Made by a program: the position numbers and the translations under genes. From NCBI RefSeq assembly GCF_028690125.1, contig NZ_JAQVBV010000011.1:82344-146343 (forward strand): a stretch of DNA of 64,000 nucleotides. The letters run 5' to 3'. The notes under the pieces were generated by a model, which had not been told where the DNA came from, made no database searches, and was given only the letters and a program-made list of their open reading frames with translations. Source of the DNA: Bacteroides sp. (GTDB lineage: Bacteria > Bacteroidota > Bacteroidia > Bacteroidales > Bacteroidaceae). Every line of letters starts with the position of its first letter. The stretch's first letter is position 1. Shown here piece after piece: positions 18,021 through 24,932 of the stretch.

Positions 18021-18386
18021 ATGTGTAAACAAGAAATCACCTTTGATAAGTTACCGCAGGCGATAACTTATCTGACCGAACAGGTCGCAGAGTTAAAACA
18101 ATTGGTATCGGAGCTTCAACCACCACAATCTGAGAAACACCAATTAGTAGGCATTGACGATGCTTGCCGTATTATCCAAAAAGCCAAACCTACCGTCTAT
18201 GCCCTTGTGCGTAAAGGATTGCTACCTTCTTATAAAAAAGGGAAACAGCTCTATTTTTATGAGGATGAATTACTGGCATGGATAGAAAACGGTCGGAAGA
18301 ATACTTCAGAACAGAACTATGACCAGATGCTGGCTTCGATGCAAAACGGAGTACGTCGCAAACCGAAATCAGGCTTTAACCTTTAA
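18021..18386 (+). CDS. Excisionase-like HTH protein
   Basis: A 121-residue protein with FDKLPQAITYLTEQV at the start, matching the LPQAIEHL region of the paralogue at 9269-9619. It ends in a winged helix (IDDACRIIQKAKPTVYALV, LYFYEDELLAWIENG). It heads the replication/mobilization operon; the next gene follows after 12 bases. A role as regulator or directionality factor is inferred from family and position. A near-consensus TTTCTTTG -7 box lies about 25 bases upstream. Confidence 0.82.
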   Translation: MCKQEITFDKLPQAITYLTEQVAELKQLVSELQPPQSEKHQLVGIDDACRIIQKAKPTVYALVRKGLLPSYKKGKQLYFYEDELLAWIENGRKNTSEQNYDQMLASMQNGVRRKPKSGFNL

Positions 18387-18398
18387 TCCGTCAGAGTT

Positions 18399-19769
18399 AT
18401 GGAAGAGAAATCAATAACTCCCGAAGGAATTATCAATCAAGCAATGGGAATGAATATGTCTTTTGCAGGCGCAGAATTTCCGGTTGAGATATTTCCATCA
18501 AAGATTCAGCAAATTATACATGAGGTGTATGAGTGTCAAAGTTATCCTATTGATTATACGGCCGCCTCTATCCTGACTGCCATTGCAGCAGGAATAGGCA
18601 ATACCCACCTTGTCCAAATGAAACAAGGTTGGGTGGAGAGTGCTATTTTGTTTGTAGCATTAGTCGGCCGACCGGGTGCAAACAAAAGCCATCCCCTCAG
18701 CTTTGCCATGAAGCCCTTTATCAACTTCGATTATCAGCAAAATCTGGAATTTGGAAAACTGTATGCTAAATATGAGCAAGATATATCTATGAGTAAAAAA
18801 GAGCGTCAAGATGCCGGTGCGGAGGAGTTTCCACAAGAACCAATCCGCAAACGCTTTCTGGTTTCGGACATTACACCCGAAGGATTAAGTTATATCCATG
18901 CACAGAATAAACGTGGACTTTGCCTCTGGTCGGATGAACTTTCGGCATGGTTTAAAAATTTCAACCGTTATAATAATGGTTCGGAAGAACAGTTCTGGCT
19001 GTCGGTATTCAGTGCCAAGACTGTTATTTCCGATAGAAAGAATGCTAAAAGTTCCGTTTTCATCACCCGTCCATTCATTCCGGTGATCGGCACCATCCAG
19101 AAAAAGATTCTAAGCGATTTAGCTCATGGCGACCGTTCAAGCAACGGATTTATTGACCGTATCCTGTTCATCATGCCTGCCATTCAGCAAAAAGCTCGAT
19201 GGAATGAGAAAGATATTTCTCCCGATTTGGAATCCCAATGGCATACACTACTAAATGGGCTTATCAACATTGAGTGCTCATTTGATGAAAACAATGAAAT
19301 TCAGCCTTCAATCGTAACCTTCAGCGACGAGGCTCGCAGGCTATTGTATAAATGGCAGCATAACCACGCGGACCTGTGCGATAATCTTAGCAATGAAATG
19401 CTTTTAGGAATATATTGTAAACTGGAAATCTATATCATTCGCTTTTGCTTGGTGATACAGATAACCCGTTGGCTTTGTGGGGAGTGCGGAAAAGATCAGG
19501 TAGACACAGAAACCGTTCAACGAGCGATTCTGCTAACGGAATATTTCAAACAAACCGCTACCAGAGTGCAAAATCTAATGAATGAAACGGCTCTTACTGT
19601 TCAACAACAATCCGTTCTATTTCAACTCCCCGAACTCTTCAGCACTGCACAAGGCATAGAGATAGCAGCCAGTCAAGGGATGAAAGAACGGGCGTTCAAA
19701 GAGTTCCTGAGTAAACACACAGGAAACCTTTTTCAGAAAGATCGGCATGGAGAATACAAAAAAGTATAA
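18399..19769 (+). CDS. DUF3987-type replication protein
   Basis: A 456-residue DUF3987 protein, paralogous to 7841-9259. FPVEIFPSKIQQIIHEVYE is at the start. The P-loop-like VGRPGANKSHPL has Lys-Ser in place of the paralogue's GKT. LVSDITPEGLSYIHAQNKRG and LWSDELSAWF follow, with a C-terminal HTH-like ASQGMKERAFKEFLS. A helicase-like or initiator role in element replication is inferred. The next gene's long open frame overlaps its end, but the homologous start lies 77 bases further on. Confidence 0.8.
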   Translation: MEEKSITPEGIINQAMGMNMSFAGAEFPVEIFPSKIQQIIHEVYECQSYPIDYTAASILTAIAAGIGNTHLVQMKQGWVESAILFVALVGRPGANKSHPLSFAMKPFINFDYQQNLEFGKLYAKYEQDISMSKKERQDAGAEEFPQEPIRKRFLVSDITPEGLSYIHAQNKRGLCLWSDELSAWFKNFNRYNNGSEEQFWLSVFSAKTVISDRKNAKSSVFITRPFIPVIGTIQKKILSDLAHGDRSSNGFIDRILFIMPAIQQKARWNEKDISPDLESQWHTLLNGLINIECSFDENNEIQPSIVTFSDEARRLLYKWQHNHADLCDNLSNEMLLGIYCKLEIYIIRFCLVIQITRWLCGECGKDQVDTETVQRAILLTEYFKQTATRVQNLMNETALTVQQQSVLFQLPELFSTAQGIEIAASQGMKERAFKEFLSKHTGNLFQKDRHGEYKKV

Positions 19770-19845
19770 CCGCATTATCCACACTATCCACATTTTGAGA
19801 AACCAAAATGCAGAAAATGTTGAAAATGCACTAAAAAAAGAATCA

Positions 19846-20901
19846 ATGACACACAGATTTATATTAGAACCATACAAAAGCATTGCCTCCCGACACACCT
19901 GTCCGGAGTGCAAGCACAAAAGATGTTTTTCCCGATATGTTGATACGGAAGGAACAATCTCCTTTCCGGAATACGTCGGACGGTGTAACCGTGAACAGAA
20001 ATGTGGTTACCACCTTACACCCAAAACATACTTTGAACAGAATCCTGAACAATGTGAACAGTCACAAGTGCGTGAACGTTTGTTCCGCCCGGCTCCACCT
20101 CCATCACCAACAAGCTATATAGATGACACTCTAGTAGAACGGTCAATGAGTCATTACAAAGAAAATAAACTGTTCCAATTCCTATCTACTCAGTTTGGTG
20201 AGGATGAATCATTGCGACTAATGAAGCTTTATCAAGTAGGAACAGCCAACCATTGGCAGGGTTCAACGGTATTTTGGCAGACAGATGCATATGGCAAAGT
20301 GCGTACTGGCAAAATCATGCTCTATAACTCAACTACGGGCAGGCGTATTAAAGAACCTCACAATCATATTACGTGGGTACATTCCATTCTTTATAAGGAT
20401 GGCTTTAATCTGAAACAATGTTTCTTTGGAGAGCATCTATTGCCTAAAGAGAGTACAAAGTCCGTGGCCATTGTAGAAAGTGAGAAGAGTGCTCTTATCG
20501 CCAGTTCCTACCTGCCACAATATTTATGGATCGCTTCGGGTGGCAAAAATGGCTGTTTCCGTGAGGAGAATCTCAGTGTACTCAAAGGCAGAAACGTTGT
20601 GCTCTTTCCTGACTTGGGAGCCACCGATGACTGGTCGGCCCGAATTGCCACAATGCAACGAATGGGAATTACGGCTAAACTTTTCGATTATTTAGAAAAG
20701 AATGCTACTTCTGAACAGCGGAAAAATGGATTTGACATTGCTGATTTTCTATTGGAGATGAAGCAACCGCAAGCTATTTTACAAGCCATGATTGCAAAGA
20801 ATCCGGCTCTCAATTTGCTAATAAAAGAGTTAGATTTAAAGCTCATCGAAGAACCTGTACGACCTATTTCCACCGCAAAGAGAAAAGGATTCAGGCTTTA
20901 A
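19846..20901 (+). CDS. DUF6371-type primase-like protein
   Basis: A 351-residue protein paralogous to 6622-7668. It has the finger HTCPECKHK ... RCNREQKCGYH, the toprim-like VAIVESEKSALIASSY, WIASGGKNGC and VLFPDLGATDDW. The open frame continues to 19747, but the paralogue begins MKSYRFVLEKY and here MTHRFILEPYK begins at 19846, so I prefer this start. It ends just before the candidate oriT. A role in priming or replicating the transferred strand is inferred. Confidence 0.8.
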   Translation: MTHRFILEPYKSIASRHTCPECKHKRCFSRYVDTEGTISFPEYVGRCNREQKCGYHLTPKTYFEQNPEQCEQSQVRERLFRPAPPPSPTSYIDDTLVERSMSHYKENKLFQFLSTQFGEDESLRLMKLYQVGTANHWQGSTVFWQTDAYGKVRTGKIMLYNSTTGRRIKEPHNHITWVHSILYKDGFNLKQCFFGEHLLPKESTKSVAIVESEKSALIASSYLPQYLWIASGGKNGCFREENLSVLKGRNVVLFPDLGATDDWSARIATMQRMGITAKLFDYLEKNATSEQRKNGFDIADFLLEMKQPQAILQAMIAKNPALNLLIKELDLKLIEEPVRPISTAKRKGFRL

Positions 20902-20934
20902 GTAAAATCGTAGATTTTGAGATAGCAAGTTTAT

Positions 20935-20972
20935 GTTTTGGGCGTCCCAAAACCTTGTCTTAATCCCGTTGG
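20935..20972 (+). other. Candidate origin of transfer (oriT)
   Basis: GTTTTGGG (20935-20942), CGT, CCCAAAAC (20946-20953) is a perfect 8-bp inverted repeat with a 3-base loop. It is followed by CTTGTCTTAATCCCGTTGG and lies about 50 bases before mobC. An inverted repeat followed by the nick region just upstream of the relaxosome genes is the usual oriT layout. The nick site cannot be placed. Confidence 0.45.
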
Positions 20973-21001
20973 TCTACAAATTAATCAATAATATTGAACG
21001 T

Positions 21002-21349
21002 ATGAAAGTATATAATAAAGGTGGAAGACCCACCAAATCATTGATAGAAAAACGCACCTATCGGGTGAACCTAAAGATGAATACCGAGGAGTATTACACA
21101 CTCAAAACCCGCGCATCGGAAGCAGGAGTTTCACCATGCGATTTTATCAGAGTTGTAATTCTAAAGGCTGAAATACGACAACGACTTTCGCCCGAATGGA
21201 TGGAACATATTCGCAAACTGTCAGGCATGGCAAACAACCTGAATCAGATTGCACACAAGGCAAATGCCGCAGGTTATCCGGATGCTCGAATGGAATACCT
21301 GTACTTAGCCGACAAGATTGATCACCTGTTAGACCAGATACAACAATGA
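21002..21349 (+). CDS. mobC: MobC-type relaxosome accessory protein
   Basis: A 115-residue basic protein: GRPTKSLIEKRTYRVNLKMN at the start, a ribbon-helix-helix-like segment, then LSGMANNLNQIAHKANAAGY, the conserved MobC motif. It helps the relaxase find and open oriT. The ATG at 21002 starts the conserved part; the longer frame from 20933 would run through the candidate oriT repeat. Its stop overlaps the relaxase start by four bases. Confidence 0.88.
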   Translation: MKVYNKGGRPTKSLIEKRTYRVNLKMNTEEYYTLKTRASEAGVSPCDFIRVVILKAEIRQRLSPEWMEHIRKLSGMANNLNQIAHKANAAGYPDARMEYLYLADKIDHLLDQIQQ

Positions 21350-22284
21350 TGGCAAAAATAGTAAAAGGAACAGCTTTTGGCGGTGTAGTAAAATACATTC
21401 TCGACCCGGCGAAACAGACTAATTTGTTGGATTCCGATGGTGTACGCCTAAAAAACTTGAACTCTATTGTTCAGAGCTTCGAGGCTCAACGAGAGCTAAA
21501 CCCACGAGTGAGCAAGCCTGTGGGCCACATCTCGTTGGACTTCTCAGCACAAGACCGAGCCAAAATAACCGATGAAGTGATGATACAGATTGCACACGAC
21601 TATATGAACCGCATGGGTATAGTAAGCACACAGTACATCATTGGCAGACATCACGATAAAGAGCATCCACACCTACATATAGCCTTTAATCGTGTGGATA
21701 ACAACGGACACACCATCTCCGACCAGAACGACCGTTTCCGTAGTGAAAAGATATGCAAAGAGCTAACCGCCAAGTATGGATTATACTTCGCAAGTGGCAA
21801 AGAGCAAGTAAAACATCATCGCCTAAAAGAACCTGATAAAACCAAGTATGAGATTTACAACGCTCTGAAAACAACTGTTCCTCAATGTAGAAGCTGGCGA
21901 GAATTATTGGAACGATTGAATAGTGAAGGCATCACTGTTGAATTTAAGATGAAGAGCGGAACTAATGAACCGCAAGGCATTAAGTTCAGCAAGAACGGCT
22001 ACCACTTCAACGGCTCAAAGGTAGACCAACAGTTCAGCTTTTCAAAGATAGACTTTGCATTACAACGAAATGTTCATGCAGATCAGAAGCAAGAGACAAA
22101 CATCCAGCCACCATCACAGAATTCTCAACAGGGATTTACCTCTCCAGATTCTGATAGTTTGCTAAGTGGCATAGGTGGATTATTTGATGGGATACTCACA
22201 CCTAGTCCTGCTTACGATCCCGAAGAAGAAGCTTTCCGTCGCCAAATGCAACGGAAGAAAAAGAAAAAAGGAATAAGAAGATAA
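21346..22284 (+). CDS. Relaxase (mobilization nuclease, MobP-like)
   Basis: A 312-residue relaxase. The N-terminus MAKIVKGTAFGGVVKYIL contains a likely catalytic tyrosine (Tyr17). The metal-binding histidine motif reads HHDKEHPHLHIAFNRVD (His107, His109, His111 in a HxDxxHPHxH arrangement). KYEIYNALKTTVPQCRSWREL follows as in Bacteroidetes mobilization proteins. The tail is basic (RKKKKKGIRR). It would nick the element at oriT and pilot the strand into a recipient through a helper conjugation system. It pairs with mobC. Confidence 0.9.
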   Translation: MMAKIVKGTAFGGVVKYILDPAKQTNLLDSDGVRLKNLNSIVQSFEAQRELNPRVSKPVGHISLDFSAQDRAKITDEVMIQIAHDYMNRMGIVSTQYIIGRHHDKEHPHLHIAFNRVDNNGHTISDQNDRFRSEKICKELTAKYGLYFASGKEQVKHHRLKEPDKTKYEIYNALKTTVPQCRSWRELLERLNSEGITVEFKMKSGTNEPQGIKFSKNGYHFNGSKVDQQFSFSKIDFALQRNVHADQKQETNIQPPSQNSQQGFTSPDSDSLLSGIGGLFDGILTPSPAYDPEEEAFRRQMQRKKKKKGIRR

Positions 22285-22328
22285 CAATTTAAAACAAGTT
22301 ACTATGTTTGTAAACGTTGACAATCTTC

Positions 22329-22383
22329 GCTCGTCGGGACGGGTGGTCCCGCCCCTTGCCGCTGGGCGCTCCCCGACCGATGA
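22329..22383. other. GC-rich stem-loop block after the relaxase
   Basis: A 55-base block that is about three-quarters G+C in an AT-rich setting. It has GGGAC-GGGTG-GTCCC (22336-22350) and an outer pair GTCGGG/CCCGAC (22333-22338 with 22372-22377). It could be a transcribed RNA structure, part of the transfer region, or the left boundary of the IS. It ends shortly before the IS110 promoter region. Confidence 0.4.
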
Positions 22384-22401
22384 TTTTTAGATAAAGAAAA
22401 T

Positions 22402-22473
22402 AGGCGTAATAATTGAATTACTAAATTTGCAATTGACAAGATTCAAGATTCAGTAATTAAAACTATTACACCT
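22402..22473 (+). promoter_or_regulatory. Transposase promoter inside a long inverted repeat
   Basis: TAAATTTG (22422-22429) is a perfect -7 box. It lies between two arms, 22402-22421 and 22452-22473, which pair over about 20 bases with three or four differences (AGGCGTAATA on one side, TATTACACCT on the other). The right arm ends directly at the ATG (22474), so an mRNA hairpin or a repressor could limit transposase production. Confidence 0.6.
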
Positions 22474-23550
22474 ATGGTACAAAGTAAAGCATTAAATTTT
22501 GAAGGTCAAAATATCTATATTGGTATTGACGTTCATTTGAAGACCTGGCATGTGAGTATCATCACCGAATCCGGCTGTTTGAAAAAGCACAGTCAGCCAT
22601 CTTCAGCCCAAGCGCTCTTTGAACATTTGAAGAAACATTATCCCAACGGTAATTATTTGTCAGCTTATGAAGCTGGTTTCAGTGGTTTTTCCACTTATTA
22701 TTCATTATGGGATTGTGGTATAGAATGCCTTCCGGTTCATGCTGCAGATATTCCTACCGGTCAGTACGAATCGGTAATGAAAACTGATGCCATTGACTCG
22801 ACCAAAATAGCAAAGGCTTTGAAATCAGGTTTTCTCAGAGGTATTTATATACCCAAGAAAGAGATGCTGGATGACCGTAACGTTATGCGTTTTCGTATCA
22901 CATTGAAACGTCAACTTTCCGGTTACAAGTCTCGAGTCAAGCACCTGATTTATAATAATGGAGTTAGTTATCCTGAATGTTTTCAAAACTCCAGGTCTCA
23001 TTGGTCTAAACGCTTTCTTAATTGGTTACATGAAGATGTACAACTATTATCTGAGAGCCGTAATTCACTGGATCTATTGCTAAGACAGGTGGAGTTGTTT
23101 CGCAAGAACCTGCTTGAGACTACCCGACTGATCCGTACATTGTCACGTAACGAACGCTATGGCAGAGCATACGAGAATATAGTCTCGATTCCCGGTATTG
23201 GTATGATTACAGGCATGTGTCTTTTGACAGAGATTGGTGACATAAACCGCTTTCATAATGAAAAACAGTTCGCCTCCTATCTAGGGCTGGTACCTACAAG
23301 CCATAGCAGTGGTGAAAAGACAAGTCACGGTCAGATGACATTCCGGGGAAATAAACGGCTCGGTCCGTTATTGGTGGAAAGTGCATGGGTAGCCATACGG
23401 CAGGACAGGGCATTAGCTGCTGCTTACGGTGAGTATTGCAAGCGTATGTTACCACAGGAAGCGATAATCCGCATAACCCGAAAATTAGCGAACAGAATAC
23501 TGATTGTACTCAAAAGTGGAAAAAAGTATGAGCATGACAGATGTTACTGA
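22474..23550 (+). CDS. IS110-family transposase (DEDD)
   Basis: A 358-residue DEDD recombinase. The RuvC-like N-terminal domain has IGIDVHLKTW (Asp19), SAYEAGFSGFS (Glu) and MKTDAIDSTKIAKAL (Asp pair). The C-terminal Transposase_20 domain has SIPGIGMITGMCLLTEIGD, FASYLGLVPTSHSSGEK and RFRGN-type FRGNKRLGPLLVESAW, which carries the catalytic serine region. The length is typical and the frame intact, so it is probably active. IS110 enzymes use a bridge RNA made from a noncoding end of the element to choose target and donor sites. Confidence 0.92.
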   Translation: MVQSKALNFEGQNIYIGIDVHLKTWHVSIITESGCLKKHSQPSSAQALFEHLKKHYPNGNYLSAYEAGFSGFSTYYSLWDCGIECLPVHAADIPTGQYESVMKTDAIDSTKIAKALKSGFLRGIYIPKKEMLDDRNVMRFRITLKRQLSGYKSRVKHLIYNNGVSYPECFQNSRSHWSKRFLNWLHEDVQLLSESRNSLDLLLRQVELFRKNLLETTRLIRTLSRNERYGRAYENIVSIPGIGMITGMCLLTEIGDINRFHNEKQFASYLGLVPTSHSSGEKTSHGQMTFRGNKRLGPLLVESAWVAIRQDRALAAAYGEYCKRMLPQEAIIRITRKLANRILIVLKSGKKYEHDRCY

Positions 23551-23913
23551 GAGAAAATATAAAAGCCCTTCAGGCAAATTTCAACTGGGACGACTCCTGC
23601 ATAATTTATGATGAACCGTAAAGGTTGCATCTCAAACAAGACTGTTGCGTCCTACCTATTATTCTGAAGAAGTAAATTGTTGGCTACATACATTGTGGCA
23701 CAACTTATAGAAGTTTGTCTAATAGGGCTTTTATTTAACTCTAAACCATATAAGGAGTAAAACTCTGAGATGGTTCAGAGATTGTGGCTTGAGTCGCAAT
23801 CCGGATGGGGATTGTTTCTTTATCTGATTTCAAAAAACGTAAGTGATTGATTTATAAAGTTAATAACAAATAAAAAGGTATTCAATTATTAGGAATACAA
23901 CATAGAAAAAATT
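23551..23913 (+). other. IS110 3' noncoding region, candidate bridge-RNA locus
   Basis: About 360 bases without an ORF. Structured parts include ATAAAAGCCCT near 23569 with AGGGCTTTTAT near 23725, CTCTGAGATGGTTCAGAG near 23764, and a terminator-like hairpin CAATCC-GGATGG-GGATTG with TTTCTTT (23797-23821). In IS1111-group members the bridge RNA lies at this side; in IS110-group members it lies upstream of the transposase. I cannot decide which group this is. Confidence 0.4.
23797..23821 (+). terminator. Terminator-like hairpin near the IS right end
   Basis: CAATCC (23797-23802) and GGATTG (23809-23814) with a 6-base loop, followed by TTTCTTT. The stem is short. Confidence 0.4.
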
Positions 23914-24561
23914 ATGGATATAAAAATTATCATTTCTATGTTCGAGGACTTGAAAAAGTTAATCTCGGAGCAGTTTAGCAACCTTTCGAAATTGATTGAA
24001 TCTTTGGTTAATGTCAAATCCGACCAACCTGCCCTACCAATTATACCACAGGTGGATCTATCTGAATTAGAAAACCATATGGCTCAGACTAACGAACTTA
24101 TCAAAGAAGGGTTCCAGAAACAGCAAGAACAATTACATGAGTTTAACCAGAAGTTAGAACAACAGCAGGATAAGCCCCTACCCGTTCAGAAGTATCTTCA
24201 TTCCATAGAGTTAAAATCGTCGAAGGTAGTCATTGCATTGATTTTGCTTGGTGTAGCGCTGCTCGCCTCAATGAGCTACAACGCCTATCAGTTCTCAGCA
24301 AACAGCCGTTTGACGGGTAACGATATTAAGTTCCGCTACATCAAAGCCTTTGGTGAAATCACTCCCGAAAACCTGCTAAAACTCGAAACTATTTTCGAAT
24401 ACGATCCCGACAAACAGAAACAACGTTCTATCCGTAAGATGGTAGAAGAGCACGAACAACGTGTAGAACAGCGTGCCCGTGACCTCGAACAAGCCCGACT
24501 TAAAGAGGCACAAGCCGAACAGCTCCGCAAAGAAGCTGAGAATCTTAAACAAAAGAAGTAG
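23914..24561 (+). CDS. Membrane-anchored coiled-coil protein of mobilization region
   Basis: A 215-residue protein: an N-terminal amphipathic part (MFEDLKKLISEQFSNLSKLI), a Gln/Glu-rich coiled coil, one membrane helix (about residues 105-125, VVIALILLGVALLASMSY), then a long charged coiled coil rich in Glu, Arg, Lys and Gln. In Bacteroidetes mobilizable elements a gene of this design usually follows the relaxase; here the IS110 element separates them, which may have removed its promoter. A role in transfer or membrane tethering is inferred. A terminator follows. Confidence 0.72.
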   Translation: MDIKIIISMFEDLKKLISEQFSNLSKLIESLVNVKSDQPALPIIPQVDLSELENHMAQTNELIKEGFQKQQEQLHEFNQKLEQQQDKPLPVQKYLHSIELKSSKVVIALILLGVALLASMSYNAYQFSANSRLTGNDIKFRYIKAFGEITPENLLKLETIFEYDPDKQKQRSIRKMVEEHEQRVEQRARDLEQARLKEAQAEQLRKEAENLKQKK

Positions 24562-24575
24562 ATTAAATACAGCAA

Positions 24576-24607
24576 GAAAGATGGAGAAAACATCTCCATC
24601 TTTCTTA
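24576..24607 (+). terminator. Terminator after the coiled-coil gene
   Basis: GAAAGATGGAGA (24576-24587) and TCTCCATCTTTC (24593-24604) form a perfect 12-bp stem with a 5-base loop. The T tract is short (TTAG), so termination may be partial. Confidence 0.6.
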
Positions 24608-24630
24608 GTGCCTGACTACGAAGACATATA

Positions 24631-24689
24631 ATTACTATGAAATAAAGTTTAATTTTATAGTAATGTATCAATGGTATTTATTAAATTTG
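24631..24689 (+). promoter_or_regulatory. Promoter and operator of the defence operon
   Basis: ATTACTATGAAAT (24631-24643) and ATTTTATAGTAAT (24652-24664) form a 13-bp inverted repeat with one mismatch and an 8-base spacer. TAAATTTG (24682-24689) is a perfect -7 box. The right arm overlaps the expected -33 region, so a bound dimer would block transcription. The first gene encodes an XRE regulator, the natural candidate. Confidence 0.65.
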
Positions 24690-24714
24690 CAATTTAAGTC
24701 AATATAATCAACCA

Positions 24715-24921
24715 ATGATGAAAGAAATCAATAGATTAAAATCGGTATTAATCGAGCAGAAGAAAACTGGCAAATGGTTGGCTGAAAATTTAGGTAAGGA
24801 TACTGCAACAGTGTCACGTTGGTGTAATAATCATGCCCAACCATCAGTGGAAACCTTCACTCGCATTGCGGAACTATTGAACATTGACGTAAGGAAATTA
24901 TTCAACAAGACAAAATCATAG
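24715..24921 (+). CDS. XRE-family HTH regulator heading the defence operon
   Basis: A 68-residue protein that is almost entirely one Cro/C1-type HTH: LIEQKKTGKWLAENLGKDTATVSRWCNNHAQPSVETFTRIAELL. It begins at 24715 or at the adjacent ATG at 24718. It lies 11 bases before the helicase gene and just after the inverted repeat 24631-24664. It probably represses its own operon and keeps the defence genes low until needed; that is inference from position. Confidence 0.85.
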   Translation: MMKEINRLKSVLIEQKKTGKWLAENLGKDTATVSRWCNNHAQPSVETFTRIAELLNIDVRKLFNKTKS

Positions 24922-24932
24922 TATTGGTATTT

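Larger units (their letters stand above)
22385..23830 (+). mobile_element. IS110-family insertion sequence (ends approximate)
   Basis: The element lies between the relaxase gene and a coiled-coil gene usually found next to it, so it probably inserted there. IS110-family elements have poorly defined ends and make no clear target duplication. I therefore set the limits by the transposase promoter and the downstream terminator-like hairpin. The 3' noncoding part (23551-23830) contains ATAAAAGCCCT near 23569 and AGGGCTTTTAT near 23725. Confidence 0.55.
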
